A stretch of 64,000 nucleotides of DNA, taken from the NCBI RefSeq assembly GCF_030386795.1, contig NZ_JANUQM010000010.1, positions 124,001 to 188,000 of the forward strand, in the 5' to 3' direction. Numbering within the stretch: position 1 is the stretch's first letter; each line of letters starts with the position of its first letter. Positions 16,757 to 24,884 of this stretch are shown piece by piece. Source of the DNA: Streptomyces sp. S.PNR 29. GTDB lineage: Bacteria; Actinomycetota; Actinomycetes; Streptomycetales; Streptomycetaceae. A program made the translations under genes and the position numbers. The notes under the pieces are model-generated. The model searched no databases. It was not told the DNA's origin and saw only the letters and a program-made list of their open reading frames with translations.

Positions 16757-17149
16757 TCAGCAGTCCCTGAACTCAGGCGACTGATTCAGCACCTGCGCCC
16801 GCACCGAAGTGAACCGTGCGTGCGTCTCCCCACCCCGCGCCTCCGGCCGGAACGCCGCCACGCGGTGGCAGTTCTGGAAGGCCAGGCTGATGCCGAAGTG
16901 GCGTTCCAGGCTGCCCCGGATCGCGTCGCTGGCGAGGGCGCGCAGCAGCTGGCCGCGTTCCTGCTCGGACGGGGGAGGGGTCTGGTTGTCGGTGAACTCG
17001 GCGGTGCCGCCCTTGAGGTCGGCGGCGAGGGAGGCGATCAGATCGTAGGCGTAGGGGAGTGACGTGCGGACCGTGTCCACGAAGTCGTCCTCGCGGATGT
17101 CACCGTTCTCGGCTTCGGCGAGGAGATTCGGGGAGACGTCGAGAGACAT
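16757..17149 (-). CDS. Conserved actinobacterial hypothetical protein
   Basis: 130 residues, mostly helical and with no signal peptide or membrane segment. It reads like a family I have seen in streptomycetes without assigned function. Notable are LPYAYDLIASLAADL (about 31-45), DNQTPPPSEQERGQLLRALASDAIRG (about 54-79, motif described only in part) and a C-terminal NQSPEFRDC. It is encoded 66 nt downstream of the P-loop ATPase on the same strand, so it may be a partner or substrate in the same Zur-linked unit. Confidence 0.65.
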   Translation of the reverse strand: MSLDVSPNLLAEAENGDIREDDFVDTVRTSLPYAYDLIASLAADLKGGTAEFTDNQTPPPSEQERGQLLRALASDAIRGSLERHFGISLAFQNCHRVAAFRPEARGGETHARFTSVRAQVLNQSPEFRDC

Positions 17150-17215
17150 GTAGGGGGTGTCCTGTCTGATCGGTGGTTCGGTTGTGACAAGAGGGGTTGC
17201 CGGAAGAGGCCGGTG

Positions 17216-18166
17216 TCAGGCCAGTGCCGCCGGGCCCGGTACGAAGTCCGGGTCCACCTGGGCCGCCAGGTCCTGGCCCGTCGCCGCGTTCGCCCATGCC
17301 CGGGCGTTGCGGAGGTGGAACTCCACGGCGTGGCGGTGCAGGGCCGGCCAGTCCTTGGGGCGGGAGTCGACGGTCTCGCGCAGGATGTTCAGGGCGTGCC
17401 GGTTGTGGGACTCCAACTCGCCCTCGGCGCGGCCCTGTTCCGCCGAGCGGACCCAGGAGGAGTGCACGAGGTGGGTCAGGAGGTCGTCACCCACCTGGTC
17501 CTTGAGGAAGAGCAGGTCGTCCTCGCAGGTCACCTTGTTGCCGACGACCGCGAGGCGGATGCCGAACTCCTGCGCGTGGTCATGGTACTGGCGGTAGACC
17601 GAGACGCTCTTGCGGGTCGGTTCCGCCACCAGGAAGGTGATGTCGAAGCGTGTGAAGAGGCCGGAGGCGAAGGCGTCCGCGCCGGCGGTCATGTCGACCA
17701 CGACGTACTCGCCGGGGCCGTCGACCAGGTGCCCCAGGTAGAGCTCCACCCCGCCGAGTTTGGAGTGGTAGCAGGCCACGCCGAGGTCGCTCTCGTCGAA
17801 CTCGCCCGTCACCATCAGCGGTACGCCGCCCGCCCGTCCGACGTGCCGCGCGTGCAGTTCGTCGTCGCCGAGCAGGCGCAGCAGGCGTGAACCGCGTCCG
17901 GGCGGGGTCGTCTTGACCATCGCCTCGCGGGAGGTGATGCGTGGGTTGGTGCCGCGGAGGTAGTCCTTGATCTCGCCCAGGTGCGACGCCAGGGGCGGGG
18001 CCACCATGGGCTCCTCGTCAGGATCCAGCGCCTCGGCCAGGTGCTGGTTGATATCGCCGTCGATGGCGAGGACCGGTGCGCCGGAGCCTGCCAGATGGCG
18101 GGAGAAGAGGGCCGACAGCGTGGTCTTTCCGCTGCCGCCCTTGCCGACGAACGCTACCCGCACCAC
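17216..18166 (-). CDS. CooC/ParA-type P-loop ATPase
   Basis: 316 residues. A deviant Walker A, FVGKGGSGKTTL (residues 6-17), and DGDINQHL (36-43) mark the SIMIBI class used for cofactor or metal insertion (CooC, NifH) and partitioning (ParA). A Walker B-like VVVDMTAGADA lies near 155-165. A GTG start at 18166 has CGGAG upstream; a second GTG follows directly. The promoter overlaps a Zur-like box, which suggests a metal-related role. No hydrogenase or CO dehydrogenase genes are near, so the client is unknown. Confidence 0.8.
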   Translation of the reverse strand: MVRVAFVGKGGSGKTTLSALFSRHLAGSGAPVLAIDGDINQHLAEALDPDEEPMVAPPLASHLGEIKDYLRGTNPRITSREAMVKTTPPGRGSRLLRLLGDDELHARHVGRAGGVPLMVTGEFDESDLGVACYHSKLGGVELYLGHLVDGPGEYVVVDMTAGADAFASGLFTRFDITFLVAEPTRKSVSVYRQYHDHAQEFGIRLAVVGNKVTCEDDLLFLKDQVGDDLLTHLVHSSWVRSAEQGRAEGELESHNRHALNILRETVDSRPKDWPALHRHAVEFHLRNARAWANAATGQDLAAQVDPDFVPGPAALA

Positions 18167-18182
18167 CGCTCCGTACTGTTTC

Positions 18183-18197
18183 TGAAAATGAATGTCA
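18183..18197. promoter_or_regulatory. Candidate Zur box at the ATPase promoter
   Basis: TGAAAATGAATGTCA matches the streptomycete Zur consensus TGAAAATGATTTTCA at 13 of 15 positions. It lies 17 bp upstream of the ATPase start and overlaps the proposed minus-strand -10 hexamer (ACATGA, 18195-18200). The -35 (TTGACC, 18218-18223) is 17 bp further. Bound Zur would block this promoter when zinc is plentiful. Confidence 0.5.
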
Positions 18198-18303
18198 TGT
18201 GGCTAGGCTTCAGGAGCGGTCAAGCTGCTGTCAAGTCAGAGCAGTTGGGTTTTGTCGGCGCTTGGGGTGAGGGGGGGCTGATCTTTGGGTTCCGCTTAAT
18301 GCA

Positions 18304-18309
18304 TATAAT
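18304..18309 (+). promoter_or_regulatory. TATAAT -10 hexamer of a leaderless gene
   Basis: A perfect TATAAT ends 6 nt before GTG 18316, so transcription would begin at the first base of that start codon. No Shine-Dalgarno sequence precedes it. This decides the start of the acetyltransferase against the GTG at 18310. Confidence 0.55.
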
Positions 18310-18315
18310 GTGCAG

Positions 18316-18852
18316 GTGCGTGACTACTGCATCAGGGTGGCCGGCCCGGAAGACCTCGACGGTGCGCGAGCGGTGATGCTCGACACCGTCTACCGTGACT
18401 TCGGCACCGGCTACGTGCCCCACTGGCACGGCGACATCATCGACCCGTCCGCCGCCTATCTCGCCTCGGCCCGCCACACCCTCCTCGTCGCGCTCGATGC
18501 GCGTGGCGGAGACGTCGTCGCCACCGCGGCCCTGGACTCCAGGGGCCCGGCTCACCCGCCGAACCCGCGCCACCTCGCCGAGCGCTATCCCTCAGGCGAG
18601 ACCGCTCAGCTGCGCCGGGTGTACGTCCGCCCCGGCCACCGCAGGCGCGGCCTCGCCCGGCGCCTGGTCGAGGAGCTGCTCGCGTTCGCGGAGGCGCAGG
18701 GTGGCTATCGCTCCGTCTATCTGCACACCGATCCGTCCGTTCCGGGCGCTGAGGCCTTCTGGCGGTCGCTCGGCAAGGTCGTGCACGACGAGCGGGAGGA
18801 TCCGGGCGGCGGCAACGGCGTTCTGCACTTCGAGATACCGATGGGGCGGTGA
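18316..18852 (+). CDS. GNAT-family N-acetyltransferase
   Basis: 178 residues. The acetyl-CoA loop is clear in RRVYVRPGHRRRGLARRLVEELL (about 95-117; R-x-x-G-x-A after the strand), followed by a beta-bulge strand SVYLHTD and the terminal helix AEAFWRSLG. The acceptor substrate is unknown. It is probably transcribed as a leaderless mRNA. It ends 3 nt before the ABC lipoprotein gene and may lead that operon. Confidence 0.8.
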   Translation: MRDYCIRVAGPEDLDGARAVMLDTVYRDFGTGYVPHWHGDIIDPSAAYLASARHTLLVALDARGGDVVATAALDSRGPAHPPNPRHLAERYPSGETAQLRRVYVRPGHRRRGLARRLVEELLAFAEAQGGYRSVYLHTDPSVPGAEAFWRSLGKVVHDEREDPGGGNGVLHFEIPMGR

Positions 18853-18855
18853 CCA

Positions 18856-20352
18856 ATGGTGCTCTCTCGTACGAGGCTGCTCGCGGCCTTCGCCCTCGTT
18901 CCGCTTCTCACCGGCTGCTTCGCCTCCGGCGGCGGCGCCGACGGCGCGGACGGGGCGCAGGACGGCTCCCGGCTGCGCGTCGCCCTCGCCTTCCCGCCCG
19001 CCGAGAATTTCTCGCCGTACGGCGCCGACGCCACTCTCCTCAGTCGTCTCGGTGTCACCGAGGGCCTGACCTCCCTGGACGCCAACGGTGCCGCGGCGCC
19101 CGCACTCGCCGAGTCCTGGCGCCGGGAGAACGCCCGCACCTGGCGGTTCACCCTGCGCGATGCCACCTTCCAGGACGGCACCGACGTCACCCCGTCCGCC
19201 GTGGCCGCCTCCCTCACCCACGCCACCAAGGCGAAGCCCGCGCCCGCCGCCCTCTCCGGCGTCGGTCTCACCGCCGAGGCCGACGGCGGCCGCGGCCTGC
19301 GGATCACCACCGCCCGGCCCGACCCCGTCCTGCCCCTGCGTCTGGCGAGCCCGAGCCTCGCCATCCTCGCGGCGAAGGCGTACGACCGCCAAGACCGCGT
19401 CGACCCCGTCGGCCATGCCACCGGCCCCTTCGAGATCACCCAGGTCACCGGCACCACCGCCGCCACCCTCGACCGCTTCGACGACTACTGGGGCGGCCGC
19501 GCCCAGGCCTCCGGCATCGACGCCCGCTTCATCGCCGACGGCACCGCCCGCACCAACGCCCTGCGCACCGGGCAGCTCGACATCGCCGAGGCGGTGCCCG
19601 TCGCCCAGGCCGCCACCCTGGACAAGGAGACTCGCAGGGAGACCGCCACCACCCGCACCACGAGCCTGCTCCTGAACGCCGAGTCCGGGCCCTTCAAGGA
19701 CCCCGGGCTCCGGGCCGCCGCCCGCGAGGCCGTCGACACCTCCGCGCTCGCCAAGGGTGTCCATGAGGGCCACGCCGACCCCGGCGGCGGTGTCTACGGG
19801 CCCGCCGTGACCTGGGCCGAGGGCAAGCGGAAGCAGCCGGTGGGGCGTGCGCGGGCCACGGCGCCCGAGGGAACGCGGCTCACCCTCGCCACGTACGACA
19901 ACCGGCCCGAGCTGCCCGAGGTCGCCCAGGTGCTCAAGCAGCAGCTGGAGAAGGCCGGGTTCGAGGTGAAGCTCGATGTGCGCGAGTACTCGCGGCTGGA
20001 GAGCGACGCGCTGGAGGGGAAGTTCGACGCGTTCGTCCTCGCCCGCAACACCCTCGTCGACACCGGCGACCCCGTCGCCGTCCTCGCCGGCGACTACACC
20101 TGCGACGGCGGCTTCAACATCGCCCAGCTGTGCGACAAGGCCGTCGACCGGGCCGTGGCGAAGGCCGAGGAGACCGCCGACCCCGCGAAGCGGCAGGACG
20201 CGGCCATGACGGCCGAGGCGGCGATCCTCGGCAGCGACGCCGTGGTGCCGCTGGTGCACCAGCGCATCATCACCGGCGTCGGCGCCTCGGTCAGCGGCGT
20301 GCTCCTCGACCCGTACGAGCGGACCCTGGTCGGCACCGGAACGCGGCGCTGA
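18856..20352 (+). CDS. ABC transporter substrate-binding lipoprotein (peptide/nickel type)
   Basis: 498 residues of the SBP_bac_5 (OppA/DppA/NikA) family. A lipoprotein signal ends in the lipobox LLTGC (C22), followed by a Gly-rich linker. The family signature is recognisable from LGVTEGLTSLDANGAAAPALAESWRREN... and later GPFEITQVTGT and DDYWGG. It would capture a peptide, metal chelate or similar solute outside the membrane and deliver it to the fused permease encoded 3 nt downstream. Its start is close behind the acetyltransferase gene. Confidence 0.9.
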   Translation: MVLSRTRLLAAFALVPLLTGCFASGGGADGADGAQDGSRLRVALAFPPAENFSPYGADATLLSRLGVTEGLTSLDANGAAAPALAESWRRENARTWRFTLRDATFQDGTDVTPSAVAASLTHATKAKPAPAALSGVGLTAEADGGRGLRITTARPDPVLPLRLASPSLAILAAKAYDRQDRVDPVGHATGPFEITQVTGTTAATLDRFDDYWGGRAQASGIDARFIADGTARTNALRTGQLDIAEAVPVAQAATLDKETRRETATTRTTSLLLNAESGPFKDPGLRAAAREAVDTSALAKGVHEGHADPGGGVYGPAVTWAEGKRKQPVGRARATAPEGTRLTLATYDNRPELPEVAQVLKQQLEKAGFEVKLDVREYSRLESDALEGKFDAFVLARNTLVDTGDPVAVLAGDYTCDGGFNIAQLCDKAVDRAVAKAEETADPAKRQDAAMTAEAAILGSDAVVPLVHQRIITGVGASVSGVLLDPYERTLVGTGTRR

Positions 20353-20355
20353 ACG

Positions 20356-22155
20356 ATGCGACAGGTTCTGTGGCGTGCCGCGCTCGCGGCTGCTCTCGTG
20401 TGCGGCATCGGTCTGCTGCCCTGGCTGACACGCACCGACCCGGCGCTCACCGTGCTGAAGGCCCGGTCCGCCGACCGCGACCCCACGCCCGGGGTACTGG
20501 CCGACATTCGTGACCAACTCGGTCTAGACCAAGGGCCGTTGTCCTTGCTCGGGCAGTGGCTGGGCGGCCTCGTGCGCGGGGACGCCGGACGGTCGTGGAT
20601 CTCCGGCGCCGAGGTCACGCCCGCCGTGCTGCAGGCGCTGGGCGTGTCCCTGCTGCTGATGGCGGTGGCCCTCGCGGTCGCCGCCGTCACCGCGGGACTC
20701 GTGTGCGCCCGCACGCTCCGTACCGGCGGCCGGTCCCGCAGGGGAGGCACCGGCTCCGCGGTCCTCGCCGCGCTGCCCGAGTTCCTCACCGCCTCCGTGC
20801 TCGCCACCGTCGTCGGCGTCCAGCTCGGCTGGCTGCCCGCCCTCGGCTGGTACGGGCCGAAGTGGACGGTGCTGCCCGCGCTCGCCCTCGGCCTGCCCGC
20901 CGGGGCCGTGCTCGGGCGGCTCCTCGACGACCTGCTGCCCGGCGCCTTCGACGAACCCTGGGCGCAGGCCGCCGCCGCCCGCGGCATCCCCGGCCGGTCC
21001 GTCGCCCGTCAGGCGCTGCGCCGCTGCCTGCCCGCGCTGCTGCCCAACCTCGGCCTGTTCGTCGTCGGCCTGACCGGCGGGGCCGTCGCCGTCGAGCAGA
21101 TCTTCGACATCCCCGGCCTCGGCCGCACCACCCTCCAGGCCGCCCTCGCCCAGGACCTCCCCGTGCTCCAGGCCGGCACGCTCGCCCTCGTCCTCCTCGC
21201 CGCCCTGGCCACCGGCGTCACCCGCCTGGCGACCCGGCTGCTCATCGGCCCCGCCCTGCGCGACGGCGCCCTGCCCACCCTGCACCGGCCGGCCCCGCCC
21301 GCCCGCCGGGCCCTGCCCCTGCTGTACGGCGCCGCCCTGCTCGCCGTCGTCGCGCTCGGCCTGCCCCGCGACCCGCTCGCCCTGAACACCGGCGAACGCC
21401 TCCGACCCCCCTCCTGGTCCCACCCCTTCGGCACCGACGCGCTCGGCCGGGACCTGCTCGCCCGGGTCGCCCACGGCGCCCTCGGCACCTTGCTCCTCGC
21501 CCTCGCCATCACCGCGGCCGCCCTGGTCGCCGGCGTGCTGCTGGGCCTCGTACCCCGGCTGTCCGGGCCGCTCGCCGACACCGTCAACGCCGTACCGCCC
21601 GTGCTCGCCGCGCTGCTCGTCACCGCCGTCGCGGGCGGCGGTACCGCCACGCCCGCGCTCGCCGTGACCGTCGTCGCCTGGGCTCCGCTCGCCGCGCACA
21701 CCTCCGCGCTGCTGCGGCAGGAGCGCGCCGCCCTGCACCTGACGGCCACCCGCGGTCTGGGTGCCGGCCGCTGGTACCTCCTGCGGCACGAACTGCTGCC
21801 CGCCGCCCTGCCGCCCGTCACCCGCCACGCCCTGCTGCGCCTGCCCGGCGTCGCCCTCGCCCTCGCCTCGCTCGGCTTCCTCGGACTCGGCGCCCGACCG
21901 CCGTCCCCCGAGTGGGGCCTGCTGCTCGCCGAGAACCAGCCCTATGCCGAACGCGCCCCCTGGGCGGTCCTCGCCCCCGCAGCCGTCCTCGCCCTGCTCG
22001 GGGCGCTGGCGGTGACCGCGGCCAACGCGGCGAGACGGAGGTCCCACCGGCCGAAGGCCGGGGCAGGCGTGCGGTGGCGGCGACCGCGGCCTCGTACACC
22101 CCTGGCGGAGACCGAACAAGCAACGTCCCTACAGCAATTGGCAGGTGTTCGATGA
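20356..22155 (+). CDS. Fused two-domain ABC permease (DppB-DppC in one chain)
   Basis: 599 residues, about twice a normal permease. The first half carries a DppB-like domain with EAA-loop-like AAAARGIPGRSVARQALRR (about 197-215). The second half starts near 340 with the DppC hallmark HPFGTDALGRDLLARV and has a second loop, TATRGLGAGRWYLLRHELLP (about 462-481). One polypeptide can therefore form the whole membrane channel. Its stop overlaps the MFS start (ATGA). The C-terminal 40 residues are Arg-rich and unlike the family. No ATPase subunit is encoded in the window. Confidence 0.85.
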   Translation: MRQVLWRAALAAALVCGIGLLPWLTRTDPALTVLKARSADRDPTPGVLADIRDQLGLDQGPLSLLGQWLGGLVRGDAGRSWISGAEVTPAVLQALGVSLLLMAVALAVAAVTAGLVCARTLRTGGRSRRGGTGSAVLAALPEFLTASVLATVVGVQLGWLPALGWYGPKWTVLPALALGLPAGAVLGRLLDDLLPGAFDEPWAQAAAARGIPGRSVARQALRRCLPALLPNLGLFVVGLTGGAVAVEQIFDIPGLGRTTLQAALAQDLPVLQAGTLALVLLAALATGVTRLATRLLIGPALRDGALPTLHRPAPPARRALPLLYGAALLAVVALGLPRDPLALNTGERLRPPSWSHPFGTDALGRDLLARVAHGALGTLLLALAITAAALVAGVLLGLVPRLSGPLADTVNAVPPVLAALLVTAVAGGGTATPALAVTVVAWAPLAAHTSALLRQERAALHLTATRGLGAGRWYLLRHELLPAALPPVTRHALLRLPGVALALASLGFLGLGARPPSPEWGLLLAENQPYAERAPWAVLAPAAVLALLGALAVTAANAARRRSHRPKAGAGVRWRRPRPRTPLAETEQATSLQQLAGVR

Positions 22156-23399
22156 CCGTGCTGTCGATCCGACTGCGGAAGACTCCGGTGGAGCGCACCC
22201 GCCTCTCGCCCCTGCTGCGCCTGCTGATCCTCACCCAACTCGCCTTCAACATCGGCTTCTTCGCCGTACTGCCGTTCCTGTCGGAACACCTGGGACAGTC
22301 CCTGGGCATGGCGGGCTGGCTGGTCGGGCTGGTGCTCGGGCTGCGGACCTTCAGCCAGCAGGGGCTCTTCGTGGTGGGCGGGGCGCTGGCCGACCGGTAC
22401 GGCATCCGGCCGGTGGTGCTCGCCGGCTGCGGACTGCGGATCGCCGGGTTCGTATGGCTCGGGTACGCCGGGCAGACCTGGGCGGTCGTCGGTGCCGTGC
22501 TGCTCATCGGGTTCGCCGCCGCGCTGTTCTCGCCCGCCGTCGAGTCCGAGGTCGCCCGGCAGGCCGTGGTGTGGGAGGAGACGGGCGCCGGCTCCCGTAC
22601 CCGGGTCCTGGCGCTGTTCACCGTCGCCGGACAGGCCGGGGCGTTCCTCGGGCCCCTGCTGGGCGCGCTGTTGCTGGCGGCGGACTTCCGTACGGTCTGC
22701 CTGGCCGGCGCCGGGGTCTTCGTGCTCGTGCTCGCCGGGCACGCCTGGCTGCTGCCGCAGCACATCCCCGGGCGGGCACGGACCCGCGTGCGGGGCGGGA
22801 TACGGCTGCTGCTGCGCAACCGGCGCTTCCTGGCGCTGTGCTGCGCGTACGGCGCCTATCTGCTCGCCTACAACCAGCTCTACCTCGCCCTGCCCGACGA
22901 GGTGCAGCGCGCCACGGGCTCCCAGGCGGCGCTGGCCTGGCTGTTCGCACTGTCCTCGCTGCTGGTGGTGACGGCGCAGCTGCCCGTCACGCGGTGGGTG
23001 GGGGAGCGGCTGAGCCTGCGCCGGTCCATGGTGGCCGGGCTGGTGCTCATCGCGGCCGGGTTCGCGACCGTCGCCCTCGCCCGCCCCGCAGGCTGGACGG
23101 GAACGCCCGGGCTGCTGCCCGCGGCGGGCTTCGTCGTGCTGCTCACGCTCGGCCAGATGCTGGTCGCGCCGGTCGCCCGTGCCTGGGTCCCCGATCTCGC
23201 CGAGGAGGGGCGGCTCGGTCTGTACACGGGGGCGCTGTCCTCGGTCTCCGGCCTGATCGTGCTCATCGGCAGTTCGGCGACGGGCGTGCTGCTCGACGCG
23301 GGGTTGCCTGCGGCCGTGCCGTGGTTGGTGCTGGGTGCGGTGCCGGCTGTGGCGGTGGGGTTGTTGCCGGGTGGGCGGGGTGTTGCCGGGCGCGGGTAG
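22152..23399 (+). CDS. MFS transporter
   Basis: 415 residues with 12 predicted membrane segments. It has the family motif GGALADRYGIRPV after helix 2 (about 75-87) and a second copy around RWVGERLSLRRSMV after helix 8. ATG 22152 overlaps the permease stop by 4 nt. It is probably a drug or metabolite exporter; the substrate is unknown. A 38-bp piece of its 3' end is repeated 175 bp downstream. Confidence 0.85.
   Translation: MTVLSIRLRKTPVERTRLSPLLRLLILTQLAFNIGFFAVLPFLSEHLGQSLGMAGWLVGLVLGLRTFSQQGLFVVGGALADRYGIRPVVLAGCGLRIAGFVWLGYAGQTWAVVGAVLLIGFAAALFSPAVESEVARQAVVWEETGAGSRTRVLALFTVAGQAGAFLGPLLGALLLAADFRTVCLAGAGVFVLVLAGHAWLLPQHIPGRARTRVRGGIRLLLRNRRFLALCCAYGAYLLAYNQLYLALPDEVQRATGSQAALAWLFALSSLLVVTAQLPVTRWVGERLSLRRSMVAGLVLIAAGFATVALARPAGWTGTPGLLPAAGFVVLLTLGQMLVAPVARAWVPDLAEEGRLGLYTGALSSVSGLIVLIGSSATGVLLDAGLPAAVPWLVLGAVPAVAVGLLPGGRGVAGRG
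23266..23303 (+). repeat. 38-bp direct repeat, copy 1 (inside MFS gene)
   Basis: TCGGC(A)GTTCGGCGACGG... through 23303 matches 23441-23478 at 37 of 38 positions. This copy encodes GSSATGVLLDAG in the last transmembrane segments of the MFS protein. Confidence 0.85.
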
Positions 23400-23440
23400 G
23401 GGCGGGGGGTGCGGACGGTGAGACGCCGGGGGTGTGCTGG

Positions 23441-23478
23441 TCGGCGGTTCGGCGACGGGCGTGCTGCTCGACGCGGGG
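23441..23478 (+). repeat. 38-bp direct repeat, copy 2 (intergenic)
   Basis: The second copy, with one mismatch (G for A at 23446), lies in the 150-bp gap after the MFS gene. It is preceded by GTGCTGG, so it still reads VLVGGSATGVLLDAG in one frame, the same peptide as the MFS end. This points to a local duplication or remnant of a second, related MFS 3' end. The rest of the gap holds nothing recognisable. Confidence 0.85.
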
Positions 23479-23549
23479 AGGCGGCCGGCCGCGTGATCGG
23501 ACCGTTGTCGCGGCGGGCGGGGGCGTTGCGCGCCGATAAGGTCCGGCGC

Positions 23550-23996
23550 ATGGACATCCAGGACATCCGGGTGGAGATCGCCCGGGACGCCGATCAGGAA
23601 CTCGTCGACGCCTTCGGCCGGCTGCTGCCGCAGCTGTCCGCCACCGCCAGGCCCCTCGACCTCCAGGCCGTCGACCGCATCCTGCGGTGCGAGGCGAACA
23701 CGGTGCTCGTCGCCCGGGCCGACGGTGTCATCGTCGGCACCCTGAGCCTGGTGATGTTTCCCCTGCCGTCCGGGCTGCGGGCCCGCATCGAGGACGTCGT
23801 CGTCGACGCGCAGGCACGGGGGCGCGGCATCGCCGGGATGCTGCTGCGGGAGGCCGTACGGATCGCCGGGGAGGCCGGGGCGCGGAGCGTCGACCTCACC
23901 TCCCGGCCCGAGCGGACGGCGGCGAACCGGCTGTACGAACGGCTGGGGTTCCAGGCCAGGGAGTCGAAGGTGTACCGGCTGTCACCTGGCGGCTGA
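23550..23996 (+). CDS. GNAT-family N-acetyltransferase
   Basis: 148 residues, a compact single GNAT domain. The acetyl-CoA loop is VVVDAQARGRGIAGMLLREAVR (about 91-112, A-R-G-R-G-I-A), and the C-terminal strand/helix is DLTSRPERTAANRLYERLGFQ. ATG 23550 is preceded by AAGG at suitable distance. It ends 3 nt from the convergent CDP-alcohol phosphotransferase stop. The acceptor is unknown. Confidence 0.85.
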   Translation: MDIQDIRVEIARDADQELVDAFGRLLPQLSATARPLDLQAVDRILRCEANTVLVARADGVIVGTLSLVMFPLPSGLRARIEDVVVDAQARGRGIAGMLLREAVRIAGEAGARSVDLTSRPERTAANRLYERLGFQARESKVYRLSPGG

Positions 23997-23999
23997 GGG

Positions 24000-24776
24000 T
24001 CAGGAGGCGACCGGCTCGCGCTTCGGCAGCAGCGTCAGCAGCTCCGCCTCGGACGCCTCCTGGGACCGGGACGTCCGCCACAGCCACAGGATGTCCCGGC
24101 CGAACGACCAGACCAGCAGCGTCAGCGCGGTGGCGACGACCGCGAACGTCGCGGCGTACGGGAGGAAACCCGAGGCGGCGAGCAGCAGCAACACGCCCTG
24201 CAGCGCTGCGACCGTCTTGCGGGCCGTGCTCGGCGGCAGCGCCGCGTTCAGCCACGGCCAGACGCGGGCCGCGGCGACGAAGCCGTAGCGCATACCGCCG
24301 ATCAGCAGCACCCACGGGCCGAGCGCCATGGACACGTACACGCTGAGCACCAGGATCAGGAAGGCGTCGACCTCCATGTCGAAGCGGGCGCCCAGCGGGG
24401 TCGACGTACCGGTGCGGCGGGCGACCTTGCCGTCGACACCGTCCAGGATCAGGGCGATGGCGGTCAGGCCGACGAAGAGCGAGATGGGCGGCGAACTCTC
24501 GAAGGAGTCGGCGACCAGAGCGGTCACTCCGCCGACCAGGGTGGCCCGGCCGAGGGTGACCCGGTTGGCCGGCCCGAAGCTGCGCAGCCGCGAGCGGTGC
24601 AGGGCCCGGGAGAGCACCGCCCAGGTGGCGAACGCGAACGCGAGGCCGGTCAGCCAGCCCGCGGGGCCCATGCCGATCGCCGTACCCAGCAGGGCCAGCA
24701 ACAGGATCTGCACACCCGCGCCCACGGCGGTCTCCTGTTGTACGAGCCTCGCGTCGTAAGTGTTGTTCAGGGCCAC
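24000..24776 (-). CDS. CDP-alcohol phosphatidyltransferase family membrane enzyme
   Basis: 258 residues with about six to seven membrane helices. The full family motif D-G-x2-A-R-x8-G-x3-D-x3-D is present in DGVDGKVARR...GARFDMEVD (about 113-140). The family swaps CMP of a CDP-alcohol (CDP-diacylglycerol or a CDP-polyol) for another alcohol to make a phospholipid or phosphodiester. GTG 24776 gives the natural N-terminus. It is divergent from the 24885 operon and shares its 108-bp promoter region, so it probably belongs to the FAPy/pterin-like cluster and makes a lipid or polyol phosphate moiety there. Confidence 0.85.
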   Translation of the reverse strand: MALNNTYDARLVQQETAVGAGVQILLLALLGTAIGMGPAGWLTGLAFAFATWAVLSRALHRSRLRSFGPANRVTLGRATLVGGVTALVADSFESSPPISLFVGLTAIALILDGVDGKVARRTGTSTPLGARFDMEVDAFLILVLSVYVSMALGPWVLLIGGMRYGFVAAARVWPWLNAALPPSTARKTVAALQGVLLLLAASGFLPYAATFAVVATALTLLVWSFGRDILWLWRTSRSQEASEAELLTLLPKREPVAS

Positions 24777-24884
24777 CGAACACCCTCCGGCCGTGTGACA
24801 GAGTCGATCAACGCCGCTACTTTGTGCGCGGCCTGTGCACCACTCGGTACGTGGGCGGCTTCCCGATCGTTCAGGAGGAATTCG

